From assembly GCA_910589155.1 (NCBI GenBank), contig CAJURY010000007.1:1-64000 (forward strand): a stretch of DNA of 64,000 nt, written 5' to 3'. The notes under the pieces are model-generated. The model did not search any database, was not told the DNA's origin, and saw only the letters and a list, made by a program, of their open reading frames with translations. The DNA is from an uncultured Oscillospiraceae bacterium (lineage in GTDB: Bacteria; Bacillota; Clostridia; Oscillospirales; Oscillospiraceae). Made by a program: the position numbers and the translations under genes. Positions 24,881-33,615 of the stretch are shown here, one piece after another. How positions within the stretch are numbered: the first letter of the stretch is position 1; each line of letters opens with the position of its first letter.

Positions 24881-25893
24881 GACAAAAAATCATTTCCATT
24901 TTTTACGCCTTTCTGGCGGCTTGCTTTTACGCCGTGAATATGCCCGTCTCCAAAACCCTTCTGCAAACCGTTCCTCCTACCATGCTGGCCGCTTTTTTGT
25001 ATCTGGGCGCGGGACTTGGGGTCGGCGGGATGTACCTGCTGCGCAAAGACAAAAAGCAGGAAGAAAACCTCACAAAAAAGGATCTGCCCTACACCGTCGG
25101 CATGATTGCCCTGGATATTTTCGCGCCCATCGCCCTGATGTTTGGCCTTGCGCGCACAACCTCGGCAAACGCCTCGCTTTTAAACAATTTTGAAATCGCG
25201 GCGACCTCTGTGATTGCGCTGGTTATCTTCAAAGAAACCATTTCCAAACGGCTGTGGCTCGCCATTTTTCTGGTCACGCTGTCCAGCGCCCTGCTGTCTT
25301 TTGAGGATGTTTCCAGCCTGCGCTTTTCCTATGGTTCTCTTTTGGTGCTGCTGGCGGCGGTGTGCTGGGGCTTGGAAAACAACTGCACCCGGAAAATTTC
25401 CTCCAAAAACACCTATGAAATCGTAACGCTGAAAGGCATTGGTTCCGGGCTTGGCTCTTTGGTCATCGCCTTTTTCCTTGGAGAAAAATTCCCCGGCGCA
25501 AAGCACATTGTTTTTGCCCTGGCGCTGGGCTTTGTGGCCTATGGCCTGAGCATCTTTTTCTACATCAAAGCGCAAAGCTTTTTGGGCGCGGCAAAAACCA
25601 GCGCCTATTACGCCGTGGCTCCTTTTATCGGCGCGTTTTTGTCCTTTGTCTTTTTGCGGGAAGCTTTGTCCCCCTCCTACGCGCTGGCGCTTCTATTGAT
25701 GGTCGCCGGTACCATACTCATTGCGGCGGATACCCTGCTTACTTCTCACGCGCATTTGCACACCCACACCATCGTACACACCCACGACGGCGTTACCCAT
25801 ACCCATGTCATTACCCACAGCCATCCCCATTCTCATCTCCGTGAGGAAAGCGAGCATACGCACCATCATGCTATAGATAAAATCGCACCATAG
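24877..25893 (+). CDS. DMT-family (EamA) transporter with a His-rich tail
   Basis: The 338-residue protein has ten predicted membrane helices in two EamA repeats (residues 1 to about 285). The tail (about 291-334) contains sixteen histidines in HTH, HSHPHSH and HTHHH clusters, which suggests binding of Zn, Ni or Co ions at the cytoplasmic side. DMT proteins carry metabolites and some carry metals, so the substrate is open. I recall similar tails in related DMT proteins of Lachnospiraceae and Oscillospiraceae. Its start overlaps galM by 4 bases. Confidence 0.88.
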   Translation: MRQKIISIFYAFLAACFYAVNMPVSKTLLQTVPPTMLAAFLYLGAGLGVGGMYLLRKDKKQEENLTKKDLPYTVGMIALDIFAPIALMFGLARTTSANASLLNNFEIAATSVIALVIFKETISKRLWLAIFLVTLSSALLSFEDVSSLRFSYGSLLVLLAAVCWGLENNCTRKISSKNTYEIVTLKGIGSGLGSLVIAFFLGEKFPGAKHIVFALALGFVAYGLSIFFYIKAQSFLGAAKTSAYYAVAPFIGAFLSFVFLREALSPSYALALLLMVAGTILIAADTLLTSHAHLHTHTIVHTHDGVTHTHVITHSHPHSHLREESEHTHHHAIDKIAP

Positions 25894-25941
25894 CAAAACC
25901 TTGCGTACATTTATCCACACCGCATTTTAAAGGAGGCGCAA

Positions 25942-26712
25942 ATGAAACAAAGAAAAAACTTTCAAAAATGGGCGGGCACATTGTGTATACTTGTGCTGCT
26001 TGCCGTAGGCGGCTTTCTCGCCTTTACCAGCCGCATTTTCCAAATGACGGGACTTTTATGTCTGGCGCTGGGCGCGACCTGGCTAATTTTCCGTCTGTTG
26101 CGCAGGCTTCGCGCAAAACGTCCAAAACTAGGAAAGGTACTTCGTATTTTGTTTCTTATTTGTCTATGTCTCGGCGTTTCAGCTATTTTGATGACCGAGG
26201 GCTTCATTCTCGCCGCCTCAAAAGGTACGGCAGAAATTGACAGCAAGTATGTCCTTGTGCTTGGCGCGGGGGTAGACGGCGAAACGCCCTCGCTCTCCTT
26301 ACAAGAGCGCCTGATCGCCGCAAAGAATCATCTGGATAAAAACCCAGACGCTGTCTGCATCGTCTCCGGCGGGCAGGGAAACGGCGAAAACATCTCGGAA
26401 GCACTTTGTATGTTCCGCTGGCTCACCGCCCATGGAATCGACGAGAGCCGCGTCTGGATGGAGGACAAAGCCACCACCACAGAGGAAAACATCCGCTTTT
26501 CCCTGGCGCTCATTGCAGAAAAAACCGGCGAAAAGCTGGAAACCCTCGCCATTGTTTCCAGCGAATATCATTTGTTCCGCGCCAGCCTCATGGCAAAAGC
26601 GCAAAACGTGCAGCCACAGACCATCCCCGCAAAAACCAGCAAATTTTATCTGCGCTTTAACTACTACCTCCGGGAAGTGGGCGGCGTGTGGTACTTTTTA
26701 CTATTACAATAA
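25942..26712 (+). CDS. YdcF/SanA-type DUF218 membrane protein
   Basis: The 256-residue protein has three N-terminal membrane helices (about 12-30, 36-54 and 70-92) followed by a DUF218 domain. YVLVLGAGVDGETPSLSLQ and IVSGGQGNGE are its nucleotide-fold-like motifs, and ATTTEENI and SSEYHLFRA complete the set. Family members (YdcF, SanA, ElyC) act at the cell envelope but have no firmly assigned reaction. The start has AAAGGAGG. It sits 48 bases after the DMT transporter and just before two peptidase genes. Confidence 0.9.
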   Translation: MKQRKNFQKWAGTLCILVLLAVGGFLAFTSRIFQMTGLLCLALGATWLIFRLLRRLRAKRPKLGKVLRILFLICLCLGVSAILMTEGFILAASKGTAEIDSKYVLVLGAGVDGETPSLSLQERLIAAKNHLDKNPDAVCIVSGGQGNGENISEALCMFRWLTAHGIDESRVWMEDKATTTEENIRFSLALIAEKTGEKLETLAIVSSEYHLFRASLMAKAQNVQPQTIPAKTSKFYLRFNYYLREVGGVWYFLLLQ

Positions 26713-26726
26713 AAGGAGTTTTTATC

Positions 26727-27767
26727 ATGATGACATACGATTACGCAAAATACGCCACGCAGCAGGCTATGGCGCTGCTGGCCATCGACAGCCCCACGGG
26801 CTTCACAGAAAATGCGGCAGTCTGGGTGCAAAACGCTTTTGCCGAGCTGGGCTTTGACGCAAAGCGCACCGTCAAGGGCGGCGTGCTCATTGACCTTGGG
26901 GGCGAAAATACGGAAGACGCTTTATTGCTGGAGGCCCACACCGACACCCTTGGCGCAATGGTGGCGGAAATCAAAAGCAGCGGTCGTCTGCGCGTCACCC
27001 GCCTTGGCGGTATGGAAGCCAACAACGCCGAAACGGAAAACGTCCGGGTATACACCAAATTCGACGGGGTATATGAGGGAACTTTCCAGCTTTGCAATGC
27101 TTCCATCCACGTAAACGGGGACTATTCCACCGCCAAACGAACCTTTGATACCACTGAGGTTGTGCTGGATGAAAATGTAAAGTCCGACGAGGACGTGAAA
27201 AAGCTGGGTATTTCCGTAGGCGACATTGTGTGCTTTGAGCCGAGAACCCGCCTGACCAAAACCGGCTACATCAAAAGCCGTTTTCTGGACGATAAGCTCA
27301 GCGTTGGCATTTTGCTGGGCTTCGCCAAATATTTAAAGGACAACGCCATTACCCCCGCCCGCCGGGTTTACGTTCATGTGACGGTTTACGAAGAAGTGGG
27401 GCACGGCGGCTGCGCCTCCGTCCCCGCCGGGGTGACGGAAGCCATTTCCGTTGACATGGGCTGCGTGGGCGACGGCTTGGACTGCACCGAACGGCAGGTA
27501 TCCATCTGCGCCAAGGATTCCGGCGGGCCATACAGCTATGAGGTAGTGAAAAAGCTCATAGAAGCCGCCAGGCTGGAGCAGGCGGACTATGCCGTGGACG
27601 TGTATCCCCACTATGGTTCCGACGTGGAAGCCACCCTCAGCGCCGGCTATGACCTGCGTCACGGCCTCATTGGGGCAGGCGTTTACGCCAGCCATGGCTA
27701 CGAGCGCAGCCACACCGACGGCGTTTTCAACACGCTGAAGGTGCTCAAAGGGTATCTCGGCGTATAA
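26727..27767 (+). CDS. M42-family aminopeptidase
   Basis: The 346-residue cytosolic metallopeptidase belongs to the M42 (FrvX/TET) family that trims peptides from the N-terminus. Metal ligands and catalytic residues are visible in LLEAHTDTLG (His, Asp), SRFLDDKLSVG (bridging Asp), EEVGHGG (Glu pair), ISVDMG (Asp) and YERSHTDG (His). I chose the ATG at 26727, or the next codon, because AAAAGGAG precedes it. It is followed 10 bases later by an M3 oligopeptidase, so the two probably complete the breakdown of imported peptides. Confidence 0.93.
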   Translation: MMTYDYAKYATQQAMALLAIDSPTGFTENAAVWVQNAFAELGFDAKRTVKGGVLIDLGGENTEDALLLEAHTDTLGAMVAEIKSSGRLRVTRLGGMEANNAETENVRVYTKFDGVYEGTFQLCNASIHVNGDYSTAKRTFDTTEVVLDENVKSDEDVKKLGISVGDIVCFEPRTRLTKTGYIKSRFLDDKLSVGILLGFAKYLKDNAITPARRVYVHVTVYEEVGHGGCASVPAGVTEAISVDMGCVGDGLDCTERQVSICAKDSGGPYSYEVVKKLIEAARLEQADYAVDVYPHYGSDVEATLSAGYDLRHGLIGAGVYASHGYERSHTDGVFNTLKVLKGYLGV

Positions 27768-27777
27768 GGAGGCCATC

Positions 27778-29481
27778 ATGAAATTTTCTGAATTTCCCTA
27801 CCAGCGGATTGATATGGACGCGCTGAAGAAGCAAATTGTGTCCACCACACAAAAGCTGCAAACTGCCCAAACCTTTTTAGAAGCAGACGAAGCTTTTGTC
27901 GCCATGAACGAGCTTCTGGGGCAAAGCCTCATGACCCAGCGGACAGTCGCCCAAATCCGCCGGGACGTCAACACCAGCGACGCTTTTTACGACGGTGAAA
28001 TGGCCTACTACAACCGCGCCGTCCCGGAATTGCAGCCCGCGCGCAAAGCGTGGACGGACGCGCTTCTCGCCTCCCACTTCCGCAAGGAACTGGAGGAAAA
28101 ATATGGAAACGTCACTTTTTTAAATGCGGAAATCTCCCAAAAAACCTTTACCCCGGAAATGGTGCCGGATTTACAGCGGGAAAACGAGCTCGTCACCCGG
28201 TACGTCAAGCTGATTGCCTCCGCGCAGATTCCCTTTGAAGGAAACGCGTATACCCTGGCGCAGCTTGCGCCCTATAAGCTGGATCCCGACGATACCCGCC
28301 GTTTGGCTGCTTGGACGGCAGAAGGCGAATGGTATAATCAGCACGGCGCGGAGATGGACGAAATTTACGACCAGCTTGTGAAGGTGCGCGACGCAATGGG
28401 GCGCAAGCTGGGCTACGACGGCTACACCCAGCTTGGCTATTACCGCATGGAGCGCAACTGCTACACCGCCGAGGACGTGTCGGCCTTCCGCGCCGCCGTG
28501 CAAAAATATCTGGTGCCTCTGGCCAAGAAAATCTATTTGCGGCAGGCAACGCGCATGGGTAAAAAGTTCCCCCTGAATTTTGCGGACAAAGATCTTGCCT
28601 TCCGCTCCGGCAACCCCAAGCCAATCGGCACACCCGCCGAAATTTTGGCGCAGGGCGCGAAGTTCTACCAGAAACTAAGCCCGGAAACTCATGCATTCTG
28701 GACTTTTATGCGCAAGCATGAAATGATGGATGTGGAAAGCAAGCCCGGTAAGGCCTCCGGTGGTTACTGCACCTGCGTTTACGGCATGAACGGTCCTTTT
28801 ATTTTCGCCAATTTCAACGGTACCGCCCACGATGTAAAGGTCATCACCCATGAGGCCGGTCATGCTTTCGCGGGCTTTCTGAACCGCAGCCGCGTTCCCG
28901 CGGATACCATGTGGCCCAGCATGGAAGGCTGCGAGGTGCACTCCATGTCCATGGAGTTTTTCGCGGAGGCCTTTGCCGAAAACTTTTTCGGCGGCGACGC
29001 ACGAAAGTTCCGCTATACCCACCTGACGGACGCTCTGACCTTCATTCCCTACGGCGCAATGGTGGATCACTTCCAGCATATCATGTACGAATACCCTGAA
29101 TTTACCCCGGCAGAGCGGCATCAGGTGTGGCAGGAATTGCTGGGCGTGTATATGCCCTGGGTCGCCCCCGGTACAGTTCCCTTCTATGGCGAGGGCAAGG
29201 GCTGGCAGCGCCAGAGCCATATTTATAAAACGCCCTTTTATTACATCGACTACTGCCTCGCCCAGACGGTGGCGCTGGAATTCTGGGCAAAAATTCAGAA
29301 AGATCCCAAGGCCGCTTTCGACACGTACCTGCGCTATACCCAGCTCGGCGGCAGCATGGTCTTTACAGAGCTGTTAAAAGAGGCGGGGCTGTCCAGTCCC
29401 TTTGCGGAAAGCACGCTCAAAAACGTCTGCGAAGCCGCCGATAAATGGCTGGACGCTTTTGACCTATCAGGATTGGGGTAA
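27778..29481 (+). CDS. pepF: M3-family oligoendopeptidase
   Basis: The 567-residue cytosolic zinc peptidase has the HEAGH motif at residues 358-362 and the downstream Glu-bearing MSMEFFAEAF helix that supplies the third ligand. Length and order match M3 oligoendopeptidase F-like enzymes, which cut short peptides inside the cell. The AAGGAGG ribosome site sits just before the start. It is coupled to the M42 gene, and a small anchored protein gene follows after 4 bases. Confidence 0.92.
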   Translation: MKFSEFPYQRIDMDALKKQIVSTTQKLQTAQTFLEADEAFVAMNELLGQSLMTQRTVAQIRRDVNTSDAFYDGEMAYYNRAVPELQPARKAWTDALLASHFRKELEEKYGNVTFLNAEISQKTFTPEMVPDLQRENELVTRYVKLIASAQIPFEGNAYTLAQLAPYKLDPDDTRRLAAWTAEGEWYNQHGAEMDEIYDQLVKVRDAMGRKLGYDGYTQLGYYRMERNCYTAEDVSAFRAAVQKYLVPLAKKIYLRQATRMGKKFPLNFADKDLAFRSGNPKPIGTPAEILAQGAKFYQKLSPETHAFWTFMRKHEMMDVESKPGKASGGYCTCVYGMNGPFIFANFNGTAHDVKVITHEAGHAFAGFLNRSRVPADTMWPSMEGCEVHSMSMEFFAEAFAENFFGGDARKFRYTHLTDALTFIPYGAMVDHFQHIMYEYPEFTPAERHQVWQELLGVYMPWVAPGTVPFYGEGKGWQRQSHIYKTPFYYIDYCLAQTVALEFWAKIQKDPKAAFDTYLRYTQLGGSMVFTELLKEAGLSSPFAESTLKNVCEAADKWLDAFDLSGLG

Positions 29482-29485
29482 GACC

Positions 29486-29887
29486 ATGGATAAAAAACAA
29501 AAAATTGGATATATTTTATTTCTGATTGTGGGGTTCGCTTTGATTTTGGCTTTTATTGTCCCCAAGCGCATCCAGGAACGCCAGTGCAGCGCTTTCGCAA
29601 AGCCTCTGTACAATCACGCCTTGCCTGCGGATATGAAGCTGGTGCAAAAATCCGCCGCCAAGGATAAATCCGGCGGCTACACCGCCGCGCTGATTCTGGC
29701 CGGCGCAAAAGAAAAGGACGAGCTTTTGGCCTTTTACAGCGACACAGCGTATCCGCCCGCCAAAAATGGGCAAACCGTGACCCTTGCGGTTAAGCCCTTA
29801 GATGAAAACAGCCTATCCGCTTTGGAGCAGGCGGGTATGCGGGAGGAAAACCAGACCTACTGGTTCGTTTATATTTATAGCTGTTGA
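29486..29887 (+). CDS. Small membrane-anchored protein of unknown function
   Basis: The 133-residue protein has one N-terminal hydrophobic segment (about 7-25, IGYILFLIVGFALILAF) and a soluble outer domain with an alpha/beta feel (AALILAGAKEKDELLAFY, then VKPLDENSLSALEQAG). The start at 29486 follows GGGGTAAG. It ends at a strong terminator and closes the galM-DMT-YdcF-M42-M3 run. No family is recognised. Confidence 0.7.
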   Translation: MDKKQKIGYILFLIVGFALILAFIVPKRIQERQCSAFAKPLYNHALPADMKLVQKSAAKDKSGGYTAALILAGAKEKDELLAFYSDTAYPPAKNGQTVTLAVKPLDENSLSALEQAGMREENQTYWFVYIYSC

Positions 29888-29893
29888 GAAAAC

Positions 29894-29932
29894 AAAAAAG
29901 CCGGGAAGTTTTAAAAGCTTCCCGGCTTTTTT
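29894..29932. terminator. Strong two-way terminator
   Basis: AAAAAAGCCGGGAAG pairs with CTTCCCGGCTTTTTT around a short AT-rich loop. It ends the plus-strand run and also the small minus-strand gene at 29941-30102. Confidence 0.92.
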
Positions 29933-29940
29933 GCGCTTTT

Positions 29941-30102
29941 TCATTGAAACCGAAAACCCTCGGTGAGGAACATCCGAAGCTGCGCCATTCGGCTTTCCTC
30001 TGTCTCAAATTGCAGTTCCTCAAAATCCGCCTCTTCATGAAAAGAAACAATGCGTTCTACCCAGTTTACCCACATCTTGTCCCATTCTCTTTCTTTCTCC
30101 AT
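29941..30102 (-). CDS. Small acidic protein of 53 residues
   Basis: The minus strand encodes MEKEREWDKMWVNWVERI and then a Glu-rich helix-forming stretch ending TEGFRFQ. AAGGAGAGG lies at an ideal distance before the ATG at 30102, and the strong two-way terminator follows the stop codon, so the frame looks like a real gene although it is short. The composition (many E and W, no membrane segment) suggests a small soluble helical protein. It is divergent from the XRE regulator at 30277. No family is recognised. Confidence 0.65.
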   Translation of the reverse strand: MEKEREWDKMWVNWVERIVSFHEEADFEELQFETEESRMAQLRMFLTEGFRFQ

Positions 30103-30276
30103 AGACCTCTCCTTGCAAAATAGCGTTTATGTCCATTTTTCGTGCTTTACTTTGAAGGGAATAACTCTTGTTCACTTTCCCCTTTCGCAATTTTAATCTG
30201 TTTCAGGTTAAAAGTCAATACTCTGAATCAGATTAGGGTACAATTTTAAGAAACACTTAAAATGGAGTTCACAGGA

Positions 30277-30537
30277 ATGTATGCACGAATCAGAGCCTTG
30301 CGGGAAGACCACGACATGACCCAAACCCAGATTGCAAGAATTCTCAATATGTCCCAAACCGGCTATTCCAAATATGAAACCGGCGAGAACGATATTCCAA
30401 CGGCTATTTTGCTCCAGCTTTCCAGATATTATGAAGTTAGCGTGGATTATCTGCTGGGAGAAACCAATGTCCCCAGCCGGTATCCCAGTATTCCCCGGCC
30501 ATCAGGTAAACGAGCGGATGAACACGACGCTCCATAA
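30277..30537 (+). CDS. XRE-family HTH regulator
   Basis: The 86-residue protein is little more than a Cro/C1-type helix-turn-helix (RIRALREDHDMTQTQIA, then MSQTGYSKYETGEND). The short tail is polar. The ATG at 30277 has GGAG nine bases upstream; an ATG five codons earlier has no ribosome site. It faces away from the 53-residue protein gene, so it may control itself and that gene. Solitary small XRE proteins of this type are common in Clostridia and their targets cannot be read from sequence. Confidence 0.88.
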   Translation: MYARIRALREDHDMTQTQIARILNMSQTGYSKYETGENDIPTAILLQLSRYYEVSVDYLLGETNVPSRYPSIPRPSGKRADEHDAP

Positions 30538-30606
30538 ATTTGCACTACACTCCTGAGAAATCCCATTTGCTTTTTTGATTCCTTTTCTTATAGATTCTCC
30601 TACGCC

Positions 30607-31047
30607 TCACTTAACCCTTGCTTTTATTGGGGTATAGTAATCCATTTGCTCATACTCCATGATTTTTTGCGCAAGGGGGGAGGTAATGATATTTCCTAAT
30701 TCCGAACGCGACAGATCGCGCTCAAACCCGTTTTGATCCAAGAACTTATCTACCTCCGCGTTCATAAAATCCCTATCTGTTTTTTGGTCTATGTCGGTTG
30801 CAACGGCATAAAGACCGCCTGGAAAATTCAGGATTTCAAATTCCGGCGGAACCTCCATGCCATCTTCATACAGATACAGCCATACAAAGCCGTCGCCTGC
30901 CCAATACAGGAAATCTCTTGGAAACAGGCCACGCTTCTGCGAAGAAAACCATGCTTCAAACCGGTTAAAATTTTCTGCTCCAAACATGCCAGTTCCCGAC
31001 GAAACCATTTTGCATACAGGCATTTCATAAATTCTTATACTTTGCAC
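30607..31047 (-). CDS. GyrI-like effector-binding-domain protein
   Basis: The 146-residue protein looks like the GyrI/AraC effector-binding fold without a DNA-binding domain. Typical pieces are FPGGLYAVATDID in the middle and the C-terminal MEYEQMDYYTPIKARVK. Such stand-alone domains bind small hydrophobic or cationic compounds. It is a single gene between the XRE regulator and the tRNA pair. A GGAGGAAAG ribosome site precedes the start. The family call is probable, not certain. Confidence 0.65.
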   Translation of the reverse strand: MQSIRIYEMPVCKMVSSGTGMFGAENFNRFEAWFSSQKRGLFPRDFLYWAGDGFVWLYLYEDGMEVPPEFEILNFPGGLYAVATDIDQKTDRDFMNAEVDKFLDQNGFERDLSRSELGNIITSPLAQKIMEYEQMDYYTPIKARVK

Positions 31048-31077
31048 TTTTCACTTTCCTCCAATTGAAATTATTAT

Positions 31078-31120
31078 AAAAAAAGCACACTTTCATCTAA
31101 TAGATAAAAGTGTGCTTTTT
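31078..31120 (-). terminator. Terminator of the tRNA-Met/tRNA-Glu unit
   Basis: AAAAGCACACTTT pairs with AAAGTGTGCTTTT with one internal mismatch, followed by a T run on the minus strand. It begins right after tRNA-Glu. Confidence 0.88.
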
Positions 31121-31121
31121 G

Positions 31122-31196
31122 TGGTGACCCGTACGGGAATCGAACCCATGTTACCGCCGTGAAAGGGCGGTGTCTTAACCGCTTGACCAACGGGCC
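31122..31196 (-). tRNA. tRNA-Glu (anticodon TTC)
   Basis: The minus strand gives a 75-base tRNA that begins GGCCCGTTGG, has the anticodon loop CTTTCAC and ends with an encoded CCA. It directly abuts tRNA-Met, so the two come from one precursor. Confidence 0.96.
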
Positions 31197-31272
31197 TGGT
31201 AGCGGCAATCTGATTCGAACAGATGACATACCGGGTATGAACCGGGTACTCTACCAGCTGAGTTATGCCGCC
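31197..31272 (-). tRNA. Elongator tRNA-Met (anticodon CAT)
   Basis: The minus strand gives a 76-base tRNA that begins GGCGGCATAACTCAG, has the anticodon loop TTCATAC and ends with CCA. The paired first acceptor base and D-arm sequence fit the elongator rather than the initiator type. The first anticodon-stem pair looks mismatched (C opposite T). Confidence 0.92.
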
Positions 31273-31313
31273 ATTTTTCAGTTGAGTTTCCGTCATCCCC
31301 GGCAACGATTGAT

Positions 31314-31342
31314 ATTATATACGATGATCTCCAATTTGTCAA
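31314..31342 (-). promoter_or_regulatory. Promoter of the tRNA pair
   Basis: On the minus strand TTGACA (31337-31342), a 17-base spacer and TATAAT (31314-31319), an exact consensus promoter 41 bases before tRNA-Met. Confidence 0.9.
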
Positions 31343-31418
31343 GTATTATTTTTACATTTTTCTGTTTATTTTTAAAAATTTTCGGACAGACTTTCTTATG
31401 ACAAAAATGGAGGCGGCT

Positions 31419-31805
31419 ATGAACTGGAAAAAACGACTTTTGCTGGGCGCAATCGGCGGTATGGGCTACGTAGGGCTGGAACTCGTCTGGCGGGGACGAA
31501 GCCACTGGAGTATGTTTCTGGCCGGCGGCGCGTGCTTTTTGCTCGTCGGACATCTGGAAGAACTGCCCAAACCGGCGCGGCTTCCCTTCCAGATACTTTG
31601 GAGCGCAGGCATCATCACCATGGTGGAACTGGCGGCCGGACTGCTGGTCAACCGCAGCTATGCTGTCGGGGATTACCGCAGTATGCCCGGAAATTTTCTG
31701 GGACAGATCTGCCTGCCCTACTGCTTTTTGTGGCTGCCTGTGAGCCTGCTTGCCATGAAAGCCTACCGTTATTTCAGCCGAAAACTCAAATATATTGCTG
31801 CTTGA
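31419..31805 (+). CDS. CmpB-type putative ABC transporter membrane protein
   Basis: The 128-residue protein has four membrane helices and the family pattern LVWRGRSHWSMFLAGG, then NRSYAVGDYRSMPGNFLGQICL. This matches the small putative ABC type IV permease family (ABC_trans_CmpB) of Firmicutes, whose transport role is unproven. The ATG at 31419 is preceded by GGAGG; two earlier in-frame ATGs are less well placed. Its 3' end overlaps the convergent adenine deaminase gene by 20 bases. No ATPase partner is adjacent. Confidence 0.8.
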   Translation: MNWKKRLLLGAIGGMGYVGLELVWRGRSHWSMFLAGGACFLLVGHLEELPKPARLPFQILWSAGIITMVELAAGLLVNRSYAVGDYRSMPGNFLGQICLPYCFLWLPVSLLAMKAYRYFSRKLKYIAA

Positions 31806-33519
31806 TTACGTCCAGAACGCCTCTTGTGGTCAGCCGAAGCGCCGGGATCACCGGCAGCGACAAAAAGGAAAGCGTCATAAACGGATCGATTTTTCTGCTG
31901 ACTCCAAGAGCAAAGGCGGCTTCCTTTGCCTGTTCCAAAGCGTCGTTTACAGCCACCAAGGGCGCGTTGCTCATCAGTCCGGCAATTTCGAGCTGCACCT
32001 CAGCAGTGACAACGCCACCGTTCACAACCACAATTCCTCCGTGGAGCGCTGCCACGCGATTGGCGGCCTCGGCCATATCCGCCTCGTTCTCCCCTACCAC
32101 AATGATATTGTGGCTGTCGTGGGCGACAGAGGTCGCCACCGCGCCTTTTTGCAGGCCGTAGCCTTGTACATAGCCAATACCGATATGATGGGTGTTTTTA
32201 TGCCGCTCAATCACCGCAATTTTCAGAATATCCTTTTCTGCCTCAATTTTTGACGCGTAGCCATTGTCGGTGGTGACAATCTGCCCCGGCACAAGTCCAA
32301 GCACTCCACGCAGTCTTTCGTCCGCAAAGTCCGCTTCCGTTAGATGCGCTACATGGAAGGTATCCGCCGCCCGCTTTTGCAGATACGGCTCAATTTCCGG
32401 CTCCGCAAAATCCGCGACCTGCCCGTTGCCATAGACAAGCTTTCCCTTTTTGTATACAGTCTCCACTTCAAAATCTTGCAGATTATTTACAACCGCGAAA
32501 TCCGCCAAATAGCCCGGCGCAATCGCCCCGCGGTTATTCAAAAGGAAATACCGCGCCGCGTGATGGCAAGCCACCTGAATGGTGCGGATTGGGTTGGCGC
32601 CAAGAGAAATCGCTTTGCGGATAATAAAGTCGATGTGACCCTTTTCCAACAGGTCGCTGGGATGCTTATCGTCTGTGCAGAACATACAGCGGTCGTAGTA
32701 GTTTTCCGATAAAAGGGGCAGCAGCGCCTCCAGATTCTTAGCGGCGGTTCCCTCCCGGATCATAATAAACTGCCCCCGGCGCAGCTTGGCCAAGGCGTCC
32801 TCCAAATCCGCGCACTCATGGTCGGAGTAAACCCCCGCCGCGATATAAGCGTCCAGCTCCTTGCCCGTCAGCCCCGGCGCGTGCCCGTCAATTTTCTTGT
32901 GATGCGTCTGGGACGCGACAATTTTCGCCACCGTATCCCCGTCCCCGCCTACAATGCCGGGATAATTCATCATTTCCGCTAGCCCCTGCACTCTGGGATG
33001 CTCAAAAAAGGAATCAATGGCTCGATAATCCAGATTCGCTCCAGCCTCGTCCAAAGGCGTAGCCGGTACGCAGCTTGGAATCATAAAACGTACGTCTATC
33101 GGAAGTCCCTGGGTGGCTTGCAGCATATAATCGATCCCGTCCGCACCCATGACATTGGCAATTTCATGTGGATCTGTAATGACCGTGGTCGTACCGTGGG
33201 GCAGTACCGCCCGGGCGAACTCCTTGGGAGACACCAGAGCGCTTTCCAAATGAATGTGCGCGTCCAAAAAACCGGGGCAGACAATTTTTCCGGTCATATC
33301 CGCTTCCTCGGTTCCTTGGTAGCTGCCCAAGCCCACAATCAGACCTTCTGCCACGGCGATATCCGCTGTACGCAGTTCTCCGGAAAAAACATTTACATAA
33401 GCAGCGTTTTTGAGCACCAAGTCGGCTGGTTCCCTGCCCGCCGCGACGGAAATGATACGCTGCTTTTTTTGCAGCTTCCTGTTAATCTTTCCCGTATAGC
33501 TTTCCATGTAATTGCCCAT
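31786..33519 (-). CDS. ade: Adenine deaminase
   Basis: The 577-residue amidohydrolase converts adenine to hypoxanthine and ammonia for purine salvage. The metal-binding GFLDAHIHLES motif lies near residue 90, and the later TDDKHPSDLL and QVACHHAARYF segments are family signatures. The C-terminal domain includes the VAHDSHNI motif. I chose the ATG at 33519 with GGAAGGGAG upstream, although a start six codons earlier is possible. Length is normal. No purine transporter is adjacent. Confidence 0.94.
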   Translation of the reverse strand: MGNYMESYTGKINRKLQKKQRIISVAAGREPADLVLKNAAYVNVFSGELRTADIAVAEGLIVGLGSYQGTEEADMTGKIVCPGFLDAHIHLESALVSPKEFARAVLPHGTTTVITDPHEIANVMGADGIDYMLQATQGLPIDVRFMIPSCVPATPLDEAGANLDYRAIDSFFEHPRVQGLAEMMNYPGIVGGDGDTVAKIVASQTHHKKIDGHAPGLTGKELDAYIAAGVYSDHECADLEDALAKLRRGQFIMIREGTAAKNLEALLPLLSENYYDRCMFCTDDKHPSDLLEKGHIDFIIRKAISLGANPIRTIQVACHHAARYFLLNNRGAIAPGYLADFAVVNNLQDFEVETVYKKGKLVYGNGQVADFAEPEIEPYLQKRAADTFHVAHLTEADFADERLRGVLGLVPGQIVTTDNGYASKIEAEKDILKIAVIERHKNTHHIGIGYVQGYGLQKGAVATSVAHDSHNIIVVGENEADMAEAANRVAALHGGIVVVNGGVVTAEVQLEIAGLMSNAPLVAVNDALEQAKEAAFALGVSRKIDPFMTLSFLSLPVIPALRLTTRGVLDVIKQQYI

Positions 33520-33615
33520 ATAGCAGCTCCCTTCCAAATTATATTGTCGATTATCATACCATAGCGAAGCAGCGAAAGCAACAGGAAAAATGGCACAAAA
33601 TTTCCTTAAAAAATT

